A DNA stretch of 64,000 bases from Sulfuricaulis sp040901545 (GTDB lineage Bacteria; Pseudomonadota; Gammaproteobacteria; Acidiferrobacterales; Sulfurifustaceae). The stretch lies in NCBI RefSeq assembly GCF_040901545.1, contig NZ_JBBDYL010000050.1, positions 1 to 64,000 of the forward strand, written 5' to 3'. Position 1 is the stretch's first letter; the number at the start of each line of letters is the position of its first letter. The translations under genes and the position numbers were made by a program. This document shows positions 1-8,824 of the stretch, piece by piece. The notes under the pieces are model-generated. The model made no database searches and had not been told where the DNA came from. It worked only from the letters and a program-made list of their open reading frames with translations.

Positions 1-34
1 AACGGGGTGCAGGAATGAACGGGGTGCAGGAATG
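1..34. repeat. 17-bp tandem duplication over a start region
   Basis: The unit AACGGGGTGCAGGAATG occurs twice head to tail at 1-17 and 18-34. Each copy has a purine-rich ribosome-binding sequence followed by ATG. The first ATG (15) reads only five more codons before TGA; the second (32) opens the RRM gene. It may be a slippage duplication. The window edge prevents seeing whether more copies lie upstream. Confidence 0.85.
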
Positions 35-397
35 AACATCTTTGTGGGCAACATTCCCGCTGGTGTCACAATGGACGATTTTCTCGATCTGTTTGACGGC
101 TACGGAACCATTATCAACATCCTCATCAAGCGCGATTCGGAGACCGGGCTGCCGCTTGGTTATGGCCACGTTTATCTGGTGCCCGAGGAGGCGGCCTATG
201 AGGCCATCGTCAGCCTGCACAACACCAATCTGAAAGGCAGCGCCATCGAGGTGCGCGAGTGTGTCTACCGCGCGCAACCGGACCGGCGCAGGAAAAACAA
301 TCGATGGGAAGGCGGGGAACGACGCCTAACCGGCTCGCGACGCCGCTACAGTGACGCACTTCCACCCTCGCTCGGTCAGCAACAGAATTTTGGTTGA
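32..397 (+). CDS. RRM-domain RNA-binding protein
   Basis: A 121-residue protein with one RNA recognition motif over residues 1-78. RNP2 is visible as IFVGNI at residues 3-8 and RNP1 as GYGHVYL near residue 43. The tail after residue 80 is short, basic and rich in Arg, Gly and Ser, as in bacterial and cyanobacterial single-RRM proteins that bind single-stranded RNA, some of them cold-induced. The start at 32 follows the AGGA of the second tandem copy. Its RNA target cannot be inferred from the context. Confidence 0.85.
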   Translation: MNIFVGNIPAGVTMDDFLDLFDGYGTIINILIKRDSETGLPLGYGHVYLVPEEAAYEAIVSLHNTNLKGSAIEVRECVYRAQPDRRRKNNRWEGGERRLTGSRRRYSDALPPSLGQQQNFG

Positions 398-404
398 TGC
401 CGCC

Positions 405-1538
405 TCAACCAATCGTCCGCTCGATCGCCCAGTAAAATCCGACAGCCGCGATCAGCAGGGAAACAGGCCGCACGACCCGTGGCCGGTACCAGGCTTTTTC
501 CTTCCCCCATGCCCCGATCAGCAAATAGGCCAACGCGATAACGGCGAGCTGCCCGAATTCCACACCGAGATTGAATGTCAGCAAGGCCGTGAGAAACTCC
601 GATCGTGGCAGACCGATCTCGGCCAACACGCCGGCAAATCCCATTCCATGCAACAGACCGAACCCGAAAACAACGAACGCACGCCAGGGTTTCAATTCCG
701 TGGTGAGCACGTTCTCAATCGCGACGTACACGATTGATGCCGCGATCAGCGGTTCCACGATGTTGGGCGAAAGTGAGATGAAGCCGTAGATACTCAACCC
801 CAGCGTGATGGTGTGGGCCACCGTAAATGACGTGACCTGGATCAGCAATGGCTTCCATTTCGTGCTCAACAAAAACAAACCGAGCACAAACAGAATATGG
901 TCCAACCCTTTGGGCAGGATATGGGTGAAGCCGAGCACGGTGTATTGCTCGACCACCTCGATCCGCGAGACGACCTTGGCTTCCCCGGTCAAACGGTACG
1001 GCTCACTCCGGGTTCCTTCCTTGAGCCAGAACGCCGTCAAACCTTCGCGGCCTTCCCGTTGCAGGCGCAGCACGCTGGAACCGAATTCCGCTGGATAGGT
1101 CCAGCGGAATTCACCGGCACCGGATGGAATCGTTCCCGACAGATGGAGCGTGGTTAACCGCGCGCGTTGCAAATCGCCGGTGTCCGGCACTTCGATAGAT
1201 TCAGGCACCGGTTTGCCACGAACGCCGTCGAATTCGACGACGATTCCATCAAGAAATGTAATGGCGAAATTCTGGATACGCGTTTTGAGATCCGCGGGGG
1301 ACAACGCACGCAGCTGATTGTAAGACTGTGCATTCGGTGATTCGTCGGTATCAGAATGGACGGGGTTGATACCGGCGAGCACCGCTTCCATGTTGGCGGT
1401 AATGTCGATGAGATAACGCCCATCCGCTTTGAATGTTACCGTTACGATAGCCGGTCGTATTTCATGAGCGGAAGCCACGAGCGGCCCACAAACATACGCC
1501 AGTACCAACGGCACTGCTATGAAACGGATTATCTTCAT
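405..1538 (-). CDS. HupE/UreJ-family membrane protein
   Basis: A 377-residue protein. The ATG at 1538 is chosen because it gives a clean signal peptide ending near ASAHE; the longer reading has no signal. The N-terminal half is a soluble, probably periplasmic domain. The C-terminal half (from about residue 190) has five or six hydrophobic segments and the motif GLDHILFVLGLFLLS typical of HupE/UreJ-2 proteins, usually linked to nickel or other metal uptake. It is divergent from the DUF4198 gene at 1620, a frequent partner. Substrate is inferred only from the family. Confidence 0.85.
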   Translation of the reverse strand: MKIIRFIAVPLVLAYVCGPLVASAHEIRPAIVTVTFKADGRYLIDITANMEAVLAGINPVHSDTDESPNAQSYNQLRALSPADLKTRIQNFAITFLDGIVVEFDGVRGKPVPESIEVPDTGDLQRARLTTLHLSGTIPSGAGEFRWTYPAEFGSSVLRLQREGREGLTAFWLKEGTRSEPYRLTGEAKVVSRIEVVEQYTVLGFTHILPKGLDHILFVLGLFLLSTKWKPLLIQVTSFTVAHTITLGLSIYGFISLSPNIVEPLIAASIVYVAIENVLTTELKPWRAFVVFGFGLLHGMGFAGVLAEIGLPRSEFLTALLTFNLGVEFGQLAVIALAYLLIGAWGKEKAWYRPRVVRPVSLLIAAVGFYWAIERTIG

Positions 1539-1619
1539 GGCACGTAAATAAAAGTACCTCGCGTACGGGTGTATGGCGCGCCATGTTATGCTGCACACAC
1601 GCCAGCATGCGACATCGTC

Positions 1620-2462
1620 ATGTTCTTTCGAAAGCACCGTCAGTCTACTGGAAAAAATACCGTTCCGCGCATCTGGTTCGCGGTGCCGCTAGCTTTCGTC
1701 TGCTTCCTCCATCCCGCATTGGCGCATGATTTCTGGATCGAACCCGAGAGCTTCCGTCCAGCCGTGGGACAGAAAGTTCCCGTGCATCTTTATGTGGGCA
1801 TGGATTTCAAGGGGGATCCGGCGCCGTATATCCCGGAATGGTTCGAACGCTATGTTTATGTCAACGCCCAGGGAGAGAAACCCGTGCTCGGGCTGCCGGG
1901 CGACGATCCGGCTGGCACGGTGCCGATCTCGGCCACGGGGTTGACGGTCATCGGCTACCGCAGCACGAAATTCACCGTGACCTTCGATACCGCGGAGGAA
2001 TTCGAAAAGTATTTGATCAAGGAAGGGCTGGAGCGAAACCTGGCGCTGCTGAACAAGAGCGAGCCATCGAAAGGGAAAATCACGGAAAACTATTCGCGTT
2101 CGGCCAAGGCGTTGCTCATGAACGGCGCTGCCACGACACCGTCTGATCGGGTGCTGGGCTTCCGCATCGAATTGATAGCGGAAAAGAGTCCATATACCGA
2201 CAAGGGACCGATTCCTTTCCGTCTGCGGTACGAAAATCGGCCGCTCGCCGGCGCGCTGGTCGTGGCATTCAACAAGGCCGCACCGCTCGACAAGCTCAAA
2301 GCACGCACCGACCGGGAAGGACGCGTGACCTTTGATTTCAAGCTCCGCGGCACCTGGCTCGTGACCGCCGTGCACATGATCCCGGCTCCCTCCGGCTCCG
2401 ACGCGCAATGGGAAAGCATCTGGGCCTCGCTCAGCTTTGAGCGGCCGGGAGGAAATCCATGA
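1620..2462 (+). CDS. DUF4198 periplasmic protein
   Basis: A 280-residue protein. The ATG at 1620 puts a hydrophobic signal peptide near the N-terminus with cleavage after ALA, leaving HDFWIEP at the mature end, a signature of DUF4198 proteins. These are periplasmic and often encoded with metal (nickel or cobalt) transport genes; the divergent HupE gene fits. The stop overlaps the start of the next gene (ATGA at 2459-2462), so the two are probably co-translated. The exact biochemical role is unknown. Confidence 0.85.
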   Translation: MFFRKHRQSTGKNTVPRIWFAVPLAFVCFLHPALAHDFWIEPESFRPAVGQKVPVHLYVGMDFKGDPAPYIPEWFERYVYVNAQGEKPVLGLPGDDPAGTVPISATGLTVIGYRSTKFTVTFDTAEEFEKYLIKEGLERNLALLNKSEPSKGKITENYSRSAKALLMNGAATTPSDRVLGFRIELIAEKSPYTDKGPIPFRLRYENRPLAGALVVAFNKAAPLDKLKARTDREGRVTFDFKLRGTWLVTAVHMIPAPSGSDAQWESIWASLSFERPGGNP

Positions 2463-3127
2463 GCAAACCGAAGCTGCTGTTGTCGTGGTCGAGCGGCAAG
2501 GACAGCGCCTGGACGCTGCACGTCCTGCGCCAGCAGAACAAATACGAGATTGTCGGACTCGTCACCACCGTCAACGAAAACTTCGCGCGCGTGGCCATGC
2601 ACGGCGTGCGCGAGGAATTGCTCGCGGCGCAGGCCGCGGCCGCCGGTCTGCCGCTGTGGCACGTGCCGCTGCCGCACCCTTGCCCGAACGTGGAATACGA
2701 AAAACGCATGCGCGCGCTCATCGAACGCGCGACCGCGGCCGGCGTCACGCACATGGCCTTCGGCGACCTGTTTCTCGAGGGCATCCGCGCCTACCGCATC
2801 AAACAGCTTGCCGGCACGGGCATCGCGCCGGTATTTCCGATCTGGGGCCTGGACACGAAGCGACTGGCGCGCCAGATGGTACGCGCTGGGTTGCGCGCCA
2901 AGCTGAGCTGCGTGGATCCCAAACGCCTGGCGCGCGGATTCGCCGGGCGCGCGTTTGACGAGACCCTGCTCGAGCAACTGCCGCCGGAGGTCGATCCCTG
3001 CGGCGAGAACGGAGAGTTTCACAGCTTCTGTCACGCAGGTCCGATGTTCGCCGAACCGATCACCGTGCGGGTGGGCGAAGTGGTGGAACGCGACGGCTTC
3101 GTCTTCGCCGACCTTCTGCCGGCATGA
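2459..3127 (+). CDS. PP-loop ATP pyrophosphatase (diphthine-ammonia-ligase-like)
   Basis: A 222-residue protein of the DUF71/MJ0570 ATP-binding family. The PP-loop SWSSGKDSAW is at residues 8-17, and the C-terminal GENGEFHSFC motif near residue 180 is characteristic. Eukaryotic relatives make diphthamide from diphthine; bacteria lack diphthamide, so the bacterial substrate is unknown and an adenylation-dependent amidation is only inferred. It overlaps the upstream DUF4198 gene by four bases. Confidence 0.9.
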   Translation: MSKPKLLLSWSSGKDSAWTLHVLRQQNKYEIVGLVTTVNENFARVAMHGVREELLAAQAAAAGLPLWHVPLPHPCPNVEYEKRMRALIERATAAGVTHMAFGDLFLEGIRAYRIKQLAGTGIAPVFPIWGLDTKRLARQMVRAGLRAKLSCVDPKRLARGFAGRAFDETLLEQLPPEVDPCGENGEFHSFCHAGPMFAEPITVRVGEVVERDGFVFADLLPA

Positions 3128-3156
3128 ACAACCCGTTCTTCTTCAAGGAAACGCCG

Positions 3157-3627
3157 ATGAAAATACTTTTGCTGGCGGTATCCGGTCTGTTGCTTTACGC
3201 CGTCCTTTGCATCAACGCCAGTCACGCAGGTCAATGGCTCGGACCACAACAGGGCCAGGAGCATGTGCTGCGACAAACCGATTTCAGTCAACTGCTCGCC
3301 GCCAACCCGCTGGGCAGCGGGGAAAACATCAAGGTCATGGAGTTGTCCCGCAACGCGCGCTCATCGAACGTCCTGGTGCAGGTGCGTGACCGCGAGCCGC
3401 TGCACTGGCACGCCGACAGCGATATCGCTGTTTTCCTGCTGCGTGGCGAAGGTGACATTCGTATAGGCAAGGAGACGCGCCCTGTCAAAGCCGGCGACGT
3501 CATTCACATCGAACGCGGGACGATACACGCATACATTCACCGCGGAGCGAAACCGGCGGCGGCGCTCGTCGTCTACAGCCCCGCGCCCGGCCCGAAGGAC
3601 CCCATTCTGGTCGCGGACAAACCCTGA
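3157..3627 (+). CDS. Secreted cupin-domain protein
   Basis: A 156-residue protein with a signal peptide (MKILLLAVSGLLLYAV, cleavage near SHA). The ATG at 3157 is preferred over the overlapping ATG at 3124 because AAGGA lies at proper spacing and the signal peptide becomes N-terminal. The cupin barrel carries LHWHADSD (metal-binding histidines) and the second motif around GDVIHIERGTIHAY. Likely a small periplasmic metal-dependent cupin of unknown substrate. It follows the ATP pyrophosphatase closely. Confidence 0.8.
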   Translation: MKILLLAVSGLLLYAVLCINASHAGQWLGPQQGQEHVLRQTDFSQLLAANPLGSGENIKVMELSRNARSSNVLVQVRDREPLHWHADSDIAVFLLRGEGDIRIGKETRPVKAGDVIHIERGTIHAYIHRGAKPAAALVVYSPAPGPKDPILVADKP

Positions 3628-3639
3628 CGACCGGCGGCT

Positions 3640-5082
3640 CTATAGCGCGCGTTGCATCTCCGCGCGCCAGCGCTGATAGCGTTGCCTGAGTCCGGTATTT
3701 TGTTTCGGCTTGAACGGCGTGCCCGGTTTTTCCTCCGGCCAATCACCGGGAAATCCCGCCAGCAGATACGCCGTCCCGCGCGCGGTGGCTTCATGCTCCG
3801 CCGGCCGGTAAACCGGCAATCCGCTCAGATCAGCCAATCGCTGGCATAACCCGTCAAGCCCCGCCAACCCTCCGGTGGCAACAATGTTTGTCGGAACCGG
3901 TGGAAATTTTTGCATGATCTCGAAATTCACTTGCAACAAAAACATGATGGATTCCGCCACCGCCACCGCTTTCTGCCACGGCTCGCCATTACCGATCAAG
4001 CGAGAGTCGAACTCCGCCACCCAGTACGGCGCCCCCAGACCGCCGAGGCCATTGAGAAAAAGCGGAACATCGCCTGCGCGTGCCAGCCACTCGGGTAAAT
4101 ACGCTTCGATGTTTTCAAGTCCCCATTCCTGTTCCGCCCATTGAAGCGCCGCACCGGCACCGTTGACGGTGCCTTCCAGCACGAAGACGGCCCGGTCCGT
4201 GTCAAAGTAAACCATCCCGGCAAGAAGACCGTCGGCCTCAGGAACCTGCTTGAAGGCGCGCTGGATGAAGGCCCCGGTACCCATGTTGATATAAGCGGCG
4301 CCTGGTTGCAGGGCACCGAGCGAAAACAGCGCCGCTGACTGATCGCCGGTGGCGACGATCAATGGGATGCGACGTTCTTTCGCGCGCAGGATGCCGAAGG
4401 GATGATGCGTGGGCACACAGCGCGGCAGCGGCTCCTTGGGAACGCCGAACCGCTCGAGCAGCCACGGATCCCAATCCATGGTGCGGATATTCCACAGCAG
4501 CGTGCGCGCAGCGTTGGCAGGATCGGCCAGCAACGGCTTTTCCTCGAGCAACCGGAACAGCAGAAAACTGGCGAGCGGTCCCATGGCGAGGTGTCCTTCG
4601 CGCCGGGCCGCCGTCACCGCCGGCAGATGATCGAGGCACCAGCGCAACTTGGAAGCGCCGTAATGCGCCGAGAGCATCAGGCCCGTACGCCGCTTGACCT
4701 CATTCCCCTGTGCGGCTAACCGGGAAAGCCACTCGTGCGCGCGCCGGTCCTGCCAGCTGATGACGGATGACAGCACCGCGCCCGTGCGCCGGTCCCAACA
4801 GACGATGCTCGAGCGCTGCGTGGCGATACCGGCGCCGACGATGCGATCGGCTTTGTCACCGAGGGAAGCCACTGCTTCCACGATCACCGCATGCAGCGAA
4901 GCGACTAATTCCTCCGGATCCTGCTCCAGCCGATCCGGCTGCGGTACGTGGACGCCGACTTCGCGCAGCGAGCTGGCATGCAATACACCGCGGCTGTCGA
5001 ACACCAGCGCGCGGCTCGCATGACCGCCCTGGTCAATGCAGAGATAAAGTGGGTTCGACGGTGTCGCGGATGCGCACGCCAT
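3640..5082 (-). CDS. FGGY-family carbohydrate kinase (glycerol-kinase-like)
   Basis: A 480-residue sugar or polyol kinase. The first phosphate motif is DQGGHASRA near residue 17 (glycerol kinase has DQGTTSSRA). GDQSAALFSLG and NMGTGAF mark the second half, and the adenosine region lies near GLAGLDGLCQ. Length fits FGGY kinases (480-520). Glycerol is a reasonable guess, but the altered first motif leaves the substrate open. The ATG abuts the cysQ stop codon (5083) with no visible ribosome site, so translation is probably coupled. It ends in TAG, showing that TAG is an ordinary stop here. Confidence 0.85.
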   Translation of the reverse strand: MACASATPSNPLYLCIDQGGHASRALVFDSRGVLHASSLREVGVHVPQPDRLEQDPEELVASLHAVIVEAVASLGDKADRIVGAGIATQRSSIVCWDRRTGAVLSSVISWQDRRAHEWLSRLAAQGNEVKRRTGLMLSAHYGASKLRWCLDHLPAVTAARREGHLAMGPLASFLLFRLLEEKPLLADPANAARTLLWNIRTMDWDPWLLERFGVPKEPLPRCVPTHHPFGILRAKERRIPLIVATGDQSAALFSLGALQPGAAYINMGTGAFIQRAFKQVPEADGLLAGMVYFDTDRAVFVLEGTVNGAGAALQWAEQEWGLENIEAYLPEWLARAGDVPLFLNGLGGLGAPYWVAEFDSRLIGNGEPWQKAVAVAESIMFLLQVNFEIMQKFPPVPTNIVATGGLAGLDGLCQRLADLSGLPVYRPAEHEATARGTAYLLAGFPGDWPEEKPGTPFKPKQNTGLRQRYQRWRAEMQRAL

Positions 5083-5889
5083 TTACACGGCGGGAAGATA
5101 TCGATACCAGTCGTAATCGCCGGCGCCACTCACTAGAAATGAGGGATTGAGCAGGGATGGTTTGTTGTAAGTCAGCGGTCGGCGGTTGAGGTCGGTCACG
5201 CGACCGCCGGCGGCCTCCACGATACACTGCGCCGCCGCCGTGTCCCATTCCATCGTAGGGCCCAGACGCGGATACAAATCCACCGTGCCTTCCGCCACCA
5301 GGCAGAATTTAAGTGAACTGCCCAAAGCAACCGCGTCATGTTCGCCGATATTTTTTAAAAACGCCGCTGTTCCATTATCGGCATGCGAGCGGCTGGTGGT
5401 GATGATCGGTTTCCCACCCTCGTAACGGCGTGCCCGGATAGTCCGTGCTCCCTCCTCCCCCCTTTGTTTAAACGCGGGCTGGCCGGTACAGGCGAAATAG
5501 GTGAGATCCGCCACCGGTGCGTGCACCACGCCCAACACAGGTTTGTCGCCATCGATCAGGGCGATATTCACGGTAAATTCATCATTATGAGTGATGAATT
5601 CCTTCGTGCCATCCAGCGGGTCCACGAGCCAGAACCGCTTCCAGCCTGAGCGCAATTCATACTTTATCACGGCCGATTCTTCCGATAACGCCGGGATGTC
5701 GGGCGTAAGCGCCCTCAGACGTCTTTCGATGATTTCATCCGCGGCGCGGTCGGCCTCGGTCAATGGCGAACGATCCGTCTTCTGTTCGATTCTGATTCCA
5801 GGCGTGTAAAATTCAAGTATTCGCTTGCCCCCGGTGCGCGCGATTTCGACGGCGGCGGACAGATAATCACCAGGATTGAAGTTCGTCAT
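5083..5889 (-). CDS. cysQ: 3'(2'),5'-bisphosphate nucleotidase CysQ
   Basis: A 268-residue member of the inositol-monophosphatase superfamily. Metal-binding motifs are seen in order: EES near residue 69, DPLDGTKEF near residue 91, and WDTAAAQCIVEAAGG near residue 209. CysQ hydrolyses 3'-phosphoadenosine 5'-phosphate made during sulfate assimilation. It sits between nudE and an FGGY kinase on the same strand; nudE-cysQ linkage is common in gammaproteobacteria. Confidence 0.92.
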   Translation of the reverse strand: MTNFNPGDYLSAAVEIARTGGKRILEFYTPGIRIEQKTDRSPLTEADRAADEIIERRLRALTPDIPALSEESAVIKYELRSGWKRFWLVDPLDGTKEFITHNDEFTVNIALIDGDKPVLGVVHAPVADLTYFACTGQPAFKQRGEEGARTIRARRYEGGKPIITTSRSHADNGTAAFLKNIGEHDAVALGSSLKFCLVAEGTVDLYPRLGPTMEWDTAAAQCIVEAAGGRVTDLNRRPLTYNKPSLLNPSFLVSGAGDYDWYRYLPAV

Positions 5890-5895
5890 GCGTAT

Positions 5896-6462
5896 TCAGC
5901 GTTTTATAGCAAACTGCTCCCGGACAAGAAACAGCGCCGCAATCGAGCGTGCCTCGGTGCATTCCGCTTCGGTGAAGAGATCATCCAGACGCTCAAGACT
6001 CCAGGGGATCGTCTCGATTTCCTCGGGTTCATCTCCTTCCAAACGCTGGGGATAAAGCTCTTGCGCCAGGACGATATGGGTAACATGATTGAAATAGCCC
6101 GGTGCCAGCGTCACCGACTTGAGGTGTGTCAGCCGCCGGGCTCCATAGCCTATTTCTTCCATGATTTCGCGATTGGCCGCCTCGATCAGCGTTTCGCCTG
6201 CCTCGATCAGACCCTTGGGCAGAGCAAGTTCATAGCGCTCCACGCCCGCGGCGTATTCGCGTATGAGCAACACGGTCGTGTCGTCCAGCATGGGCACGAT
6301 CAGCACGGCACCGAACGGTGAACTGCGCAGGCGCTCGAATCTCACTTCACGCCCGTTGGCGAAACGCAGGTCTACCTGCTCGACCCGGAACAGCCGGGTT
6401 TGGGCAATCGTTTCAGTGCGGGTGACCACCGGTTTGTTGCCATGGCGTGCGTGGTGGCTCAT
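5896..6462 (-). CDS. nudE: ADP-compounds hydrolase NudE
   Basis: A 188-residue Nudix hydrolase with the complete box GLIEAGETLIEAANREIMEE around residues 85-104. NudE cleaves ADP-ribose, Ap3A and NADH. The N-terminal basic stretch and the LALPKG sequence before the box match NudE. It lies immediately upstream of cysQ (six bases), probably in one transcript with the kinase. Confidence 0.92.
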   Translation of the reverse strand: MSHHARHGNKPVVTRTETIAQTRLFRVEQVDLRFANGREVRFERLRSSPFGAVLIVPMLDDTTVLLIREYAAGVERYELALPKGLIEAGETLIEAANREIMEEIGYGARRLTHLKSVTLAPGYFNHVTHIVLAQELYPQRLEGDEPEEIETIPWSLERLDDLFTEAECTEARSIAALFLVREQFAIKR

Positions 6463-6582
6463 AGCGACAAGGTTAATCCTTTTGACTGGCGAATAAAATC
6501 GCGAATTTCCCCTGCTAACCGTTCGGGTATATGCTTGTCCCGTATCGGAATTTCAAAACTTCAACCGGAACATTATGATCGA

Positions 6583-6930
6583 ATGATCGTAATCGAAGAA
6601 GAAAAGGACCTGCTTAAAGCGATGGTTTATGCCGAGCTGACCCTGGCGGATTTCCGGGAATTCGAATCCGCCGTCAATAATGAATTAAAGCGCGGTACCA
6701 AGATCAAGCTGCTGTTCGACCTGACCAACATGTCCGGATACTCCGTGGATGTCATGTGGGAGGACATCAAGTTTACCCGCACCCATGCGCACGACTTCAA
6801 GCGCATTGCCGTGGTCACGAGCCGAATATGGGTGACGTGGCTCGGGTGGTTGCCGAGTGCATTCACCGATGCCGAAATCAAACATTTCGAAGACATCTCC
6901 GCCGCCGCAACCTGGTTGCACGGTGCCTGA
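6583..6930 (+). CDS. SpoIIAA-like (STAS/SEC14) protein
   Basis: A 115-residue protein of the SpoIIAA-like group: alternating beta and helical pattern, with the conserved KLLFDLTN strand near residue 44 and a hydrophobic IRVTWLGW-type helix near residue 83. The start at 6583 is chosen because an earlier ATG (6575) in another frame stops at once and upstream codons show no homology-like pattern. Family members are small soluble proteins, possibly lipid or nucleotide binding; function is unknown. yrfG follows 26 bases downstream. Confidence 0.8.
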   Translation: MIVIEEEKDLLKAMVYAELTLADFREFESAVNNELKRGTKIKLLFDLTNMSGYSVDVMWEDIKFTRTHAHDFKRIAVVTSRIWVTWLGWLPSAFTDAEIKHFEDISAAATWLHGA

Positions 6931-6955
6931 AACTCCGTCCTCAGGCGCCCTAATC

Positions 6956-7612
6956 ATGCTCAACTGGAACGACCTCGGCACTCTGTTACTCGATCTCGAC
7001 GGAACCCTGCTCGATCTCCATTACGACAACCATTTCTGGCTCGAGCACGTGCCCCGGCGCTATGCCGAAGCACGCCGACTCCCGCTTGAGGCGGCCAGGG
7101 AGGAGGTTCTGGCGCGATACCGGCGCGCGGAAGGGACGCTTGACTGGTACTGCGTGGATTACTGGAGCCGGGAACTCGAGCTCGACATTCCGCAACTCAA
7201 GGAAGAGGTCACTCACCTGATTGCCGTGCACCCGTACGTAATTGATTTTCTGGATGCGGTTAAATCACTTAAAAAACGTGTCGTCCTGGTGACCAACGCC
7301 CACGGCAAGGCGCTGGCCATCAAATTCCGGCGCACACAACTGGGCGATCACTTCGATGCCGTGGTGTGCGCGCATGATCTCGGCATACCGAAGGAACACG
7401 TGGGCTTCTGGGGAAGGCTGCAGGAGGTCGAGCCGTTTGACAAGGCAGCCACGTTGCTCATCGACGACAGTTTGCCGGTGTTACGCGCGGCGAGCCGCTA
7501 CGGCATCGGCCAGCTGCTCACCGTCTGCCAGCCGGATTCCAGGATGCCCGAGAAGGATAGCAGCGAATTCCGCGCCATCCGCAGTTTCCGGGAAATCATG
7601 CCCAGTCACTGA
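6956..7612 (+). CDS. yrfG: GMP/IMP nucleotidase YrfG (HAD hydrolase)
   Basis: A 218-residue haloacid-dehalogenase-type phosphatase. Motif I is LDLDGTLLDL at residues 11-20, motif II is VLVTNA near residue 104, and motif IV is LLIDDSLPV near residue 162. YrfG dephosphorylates purine nucleoside monophosphates. The CDS starts at the ATG at 6956; the longer open frame upstream overlaps the preceding gene. Confidence 0.9.
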   Translation: MLNWNDLGTLLLDLDGTLLDLHYDNHFWLEHVPRRYAEARRLPLEAAREEVLARYRRAEGTLDWYCVDYWSRELELDIPQLKEEVTHLIAVHPYVIDFLDAVKSLKKRVVLVTNAHGKALAIKFRRTQLGDHFDAVVCAHDLGIPKEHVGFWGRLQEVEPFDKAATLLIDDSLPVLRAASRYGIGQLLTVCQPDSRMPEKDSSEFRAIRSFREIMPSH

Positions 7613-7806
7613 AATCTGCCAAAATCACGTTGTGTCCATGACCGATCGGAAGCGGGGAAGCAAACAGATGCCAAGCGGTTCCGTGCGGCCCAGATAACAA
7701 CCCATGCCGGAAAGCGGGAGGAGTGGAATTATCTATGGCTATTGGGTGTCAAACGAAAGCGTAAGTATCATTGTAGCGTTCCCAAACAATTGGAAAGGAG
7801 ACCGAC

Positions 7807-8358
7807 ATGAAGCGCCTCATCCTCCTTGCGACGAGCGTCCTGCTTTCAGCCTGCCAAACCGCGTATGTGGGGAATGAAAATTCACCCTATTACACGATCC
7901 CGGTTGGTTCGACGTTGACGCTGAATCAGAACGCGGTCATTCCGCCGAATCTGGCGGGCTTCCTGCTGCAAAACGGTCAAATCCAGACACAGTCCCAGAT
8001 CAACCAGTATTATCCCTACTGCAAATTTGAAGTGCTGAAGATTCGAGATGACCCGCAACCCATTCAGGCCGATACCTTTTCAATCGTGAAAGTCGTGCAG
8101 CAAATCGATCACAGCGTGGATGCCGGCCAGACCAAGCTGGCGGGTCTTTCCATCGGCATCGGGATCGGCATAAGCAACGGCGGTTCAAGCGTCCAGACTT
8201 ATGCCACGCGCCTGAACCTGCGTTCGGAAAAGCAGCCGGAGGTTTTTCGCCTGAGCTGTGGATTATGGGATTATCCGGAGAAAGGGAAACACCTTACGAT
8301 AAATGAAATCCGCAAAGCATTGGGTAATGTCTTTACGCTTCAGTTAGCGTCGGGCTAA
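7807..8358 (+). CDS. Putative lipoprotein, unknown function
   Basis: A 183-residue protein with a short lipoprotein signal ending in the lipobox LLSAC (Cys16). AAGGAG lies eight bases before the ATG. The mature part has no catalytic motif I recognise; it has two cysteines (in YYPYCKFE and RLSCGLW) that could pair, and a glycine-rich IGIGIGISNGG stretch near residue 117. Probably membrane-anchored in the periplasm. Neighbours give no functional hint. Confidence 0.75.
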   Translation: MKRLILLATSVLLSACQTAYVGNENSPYYTIPVGSTLTLNQNAVIPPNLAGFLLQNGQIQTQSQINQYYPYCKFEVLKIRDDPQPIQADTFSIVKVVQQIDHSVDAGQTKLAGLSIGIGIGISNGGSSVQTYATRLNLRSEKQPEVFRLSCGLWDYPEKGKHLTINEIRKALGNVFTLQLASG

Positions 8359-8824
8359 TAACCGCCATACCGCCAACCGAGTAACCGTCCGGCCTACCGG
8401 TATCAATGACCGGTGGGGCCATGCCCATGCCAGGTTGTCCCGGTTGCCCTTCCGCATCGCTTGCAATTTGTGCCGACGCGGTCCTGCGATGAGTTTTCCA
8501 TTCGCACGAGATGCTTGTGACTTCGGCTCCCGTGCATGAAATGCCAGCCACGAAAATTACCGGTTCGGTCACTTTGGCTTAGCCGATTCATTACTCCCCG
8601 ATATTGCCGGTCCACTCCCTTACGGGAAGGCGCGCCGGACCGCAATGGCGAGAATCGTGGTTATTTGTTAGGGTGTCCGGAAAAACCTGTTGTCGGTGCA
8701 GCGATCTTCTGGAGGCGAGGCTGACCGCCGTCCAGGATTCCACCCCGGATGTCACAGGCGATCGCACCGTTCCTGTCATACAATAGCTGGACCCCCTGCG
8801 GAACGTCCGGAACGTCGGAACAAA
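8359..8824. other. 466-bp intergenic region, no gene seen
   Basis: Open frames here are short and have the composition of random GC-rich DNA. I see no tRNA-like fold, no strong terminator and no repeat. The promoter for the P-loop ATPase and metA genes presumably lies near its right end. Confidence 0.5.
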
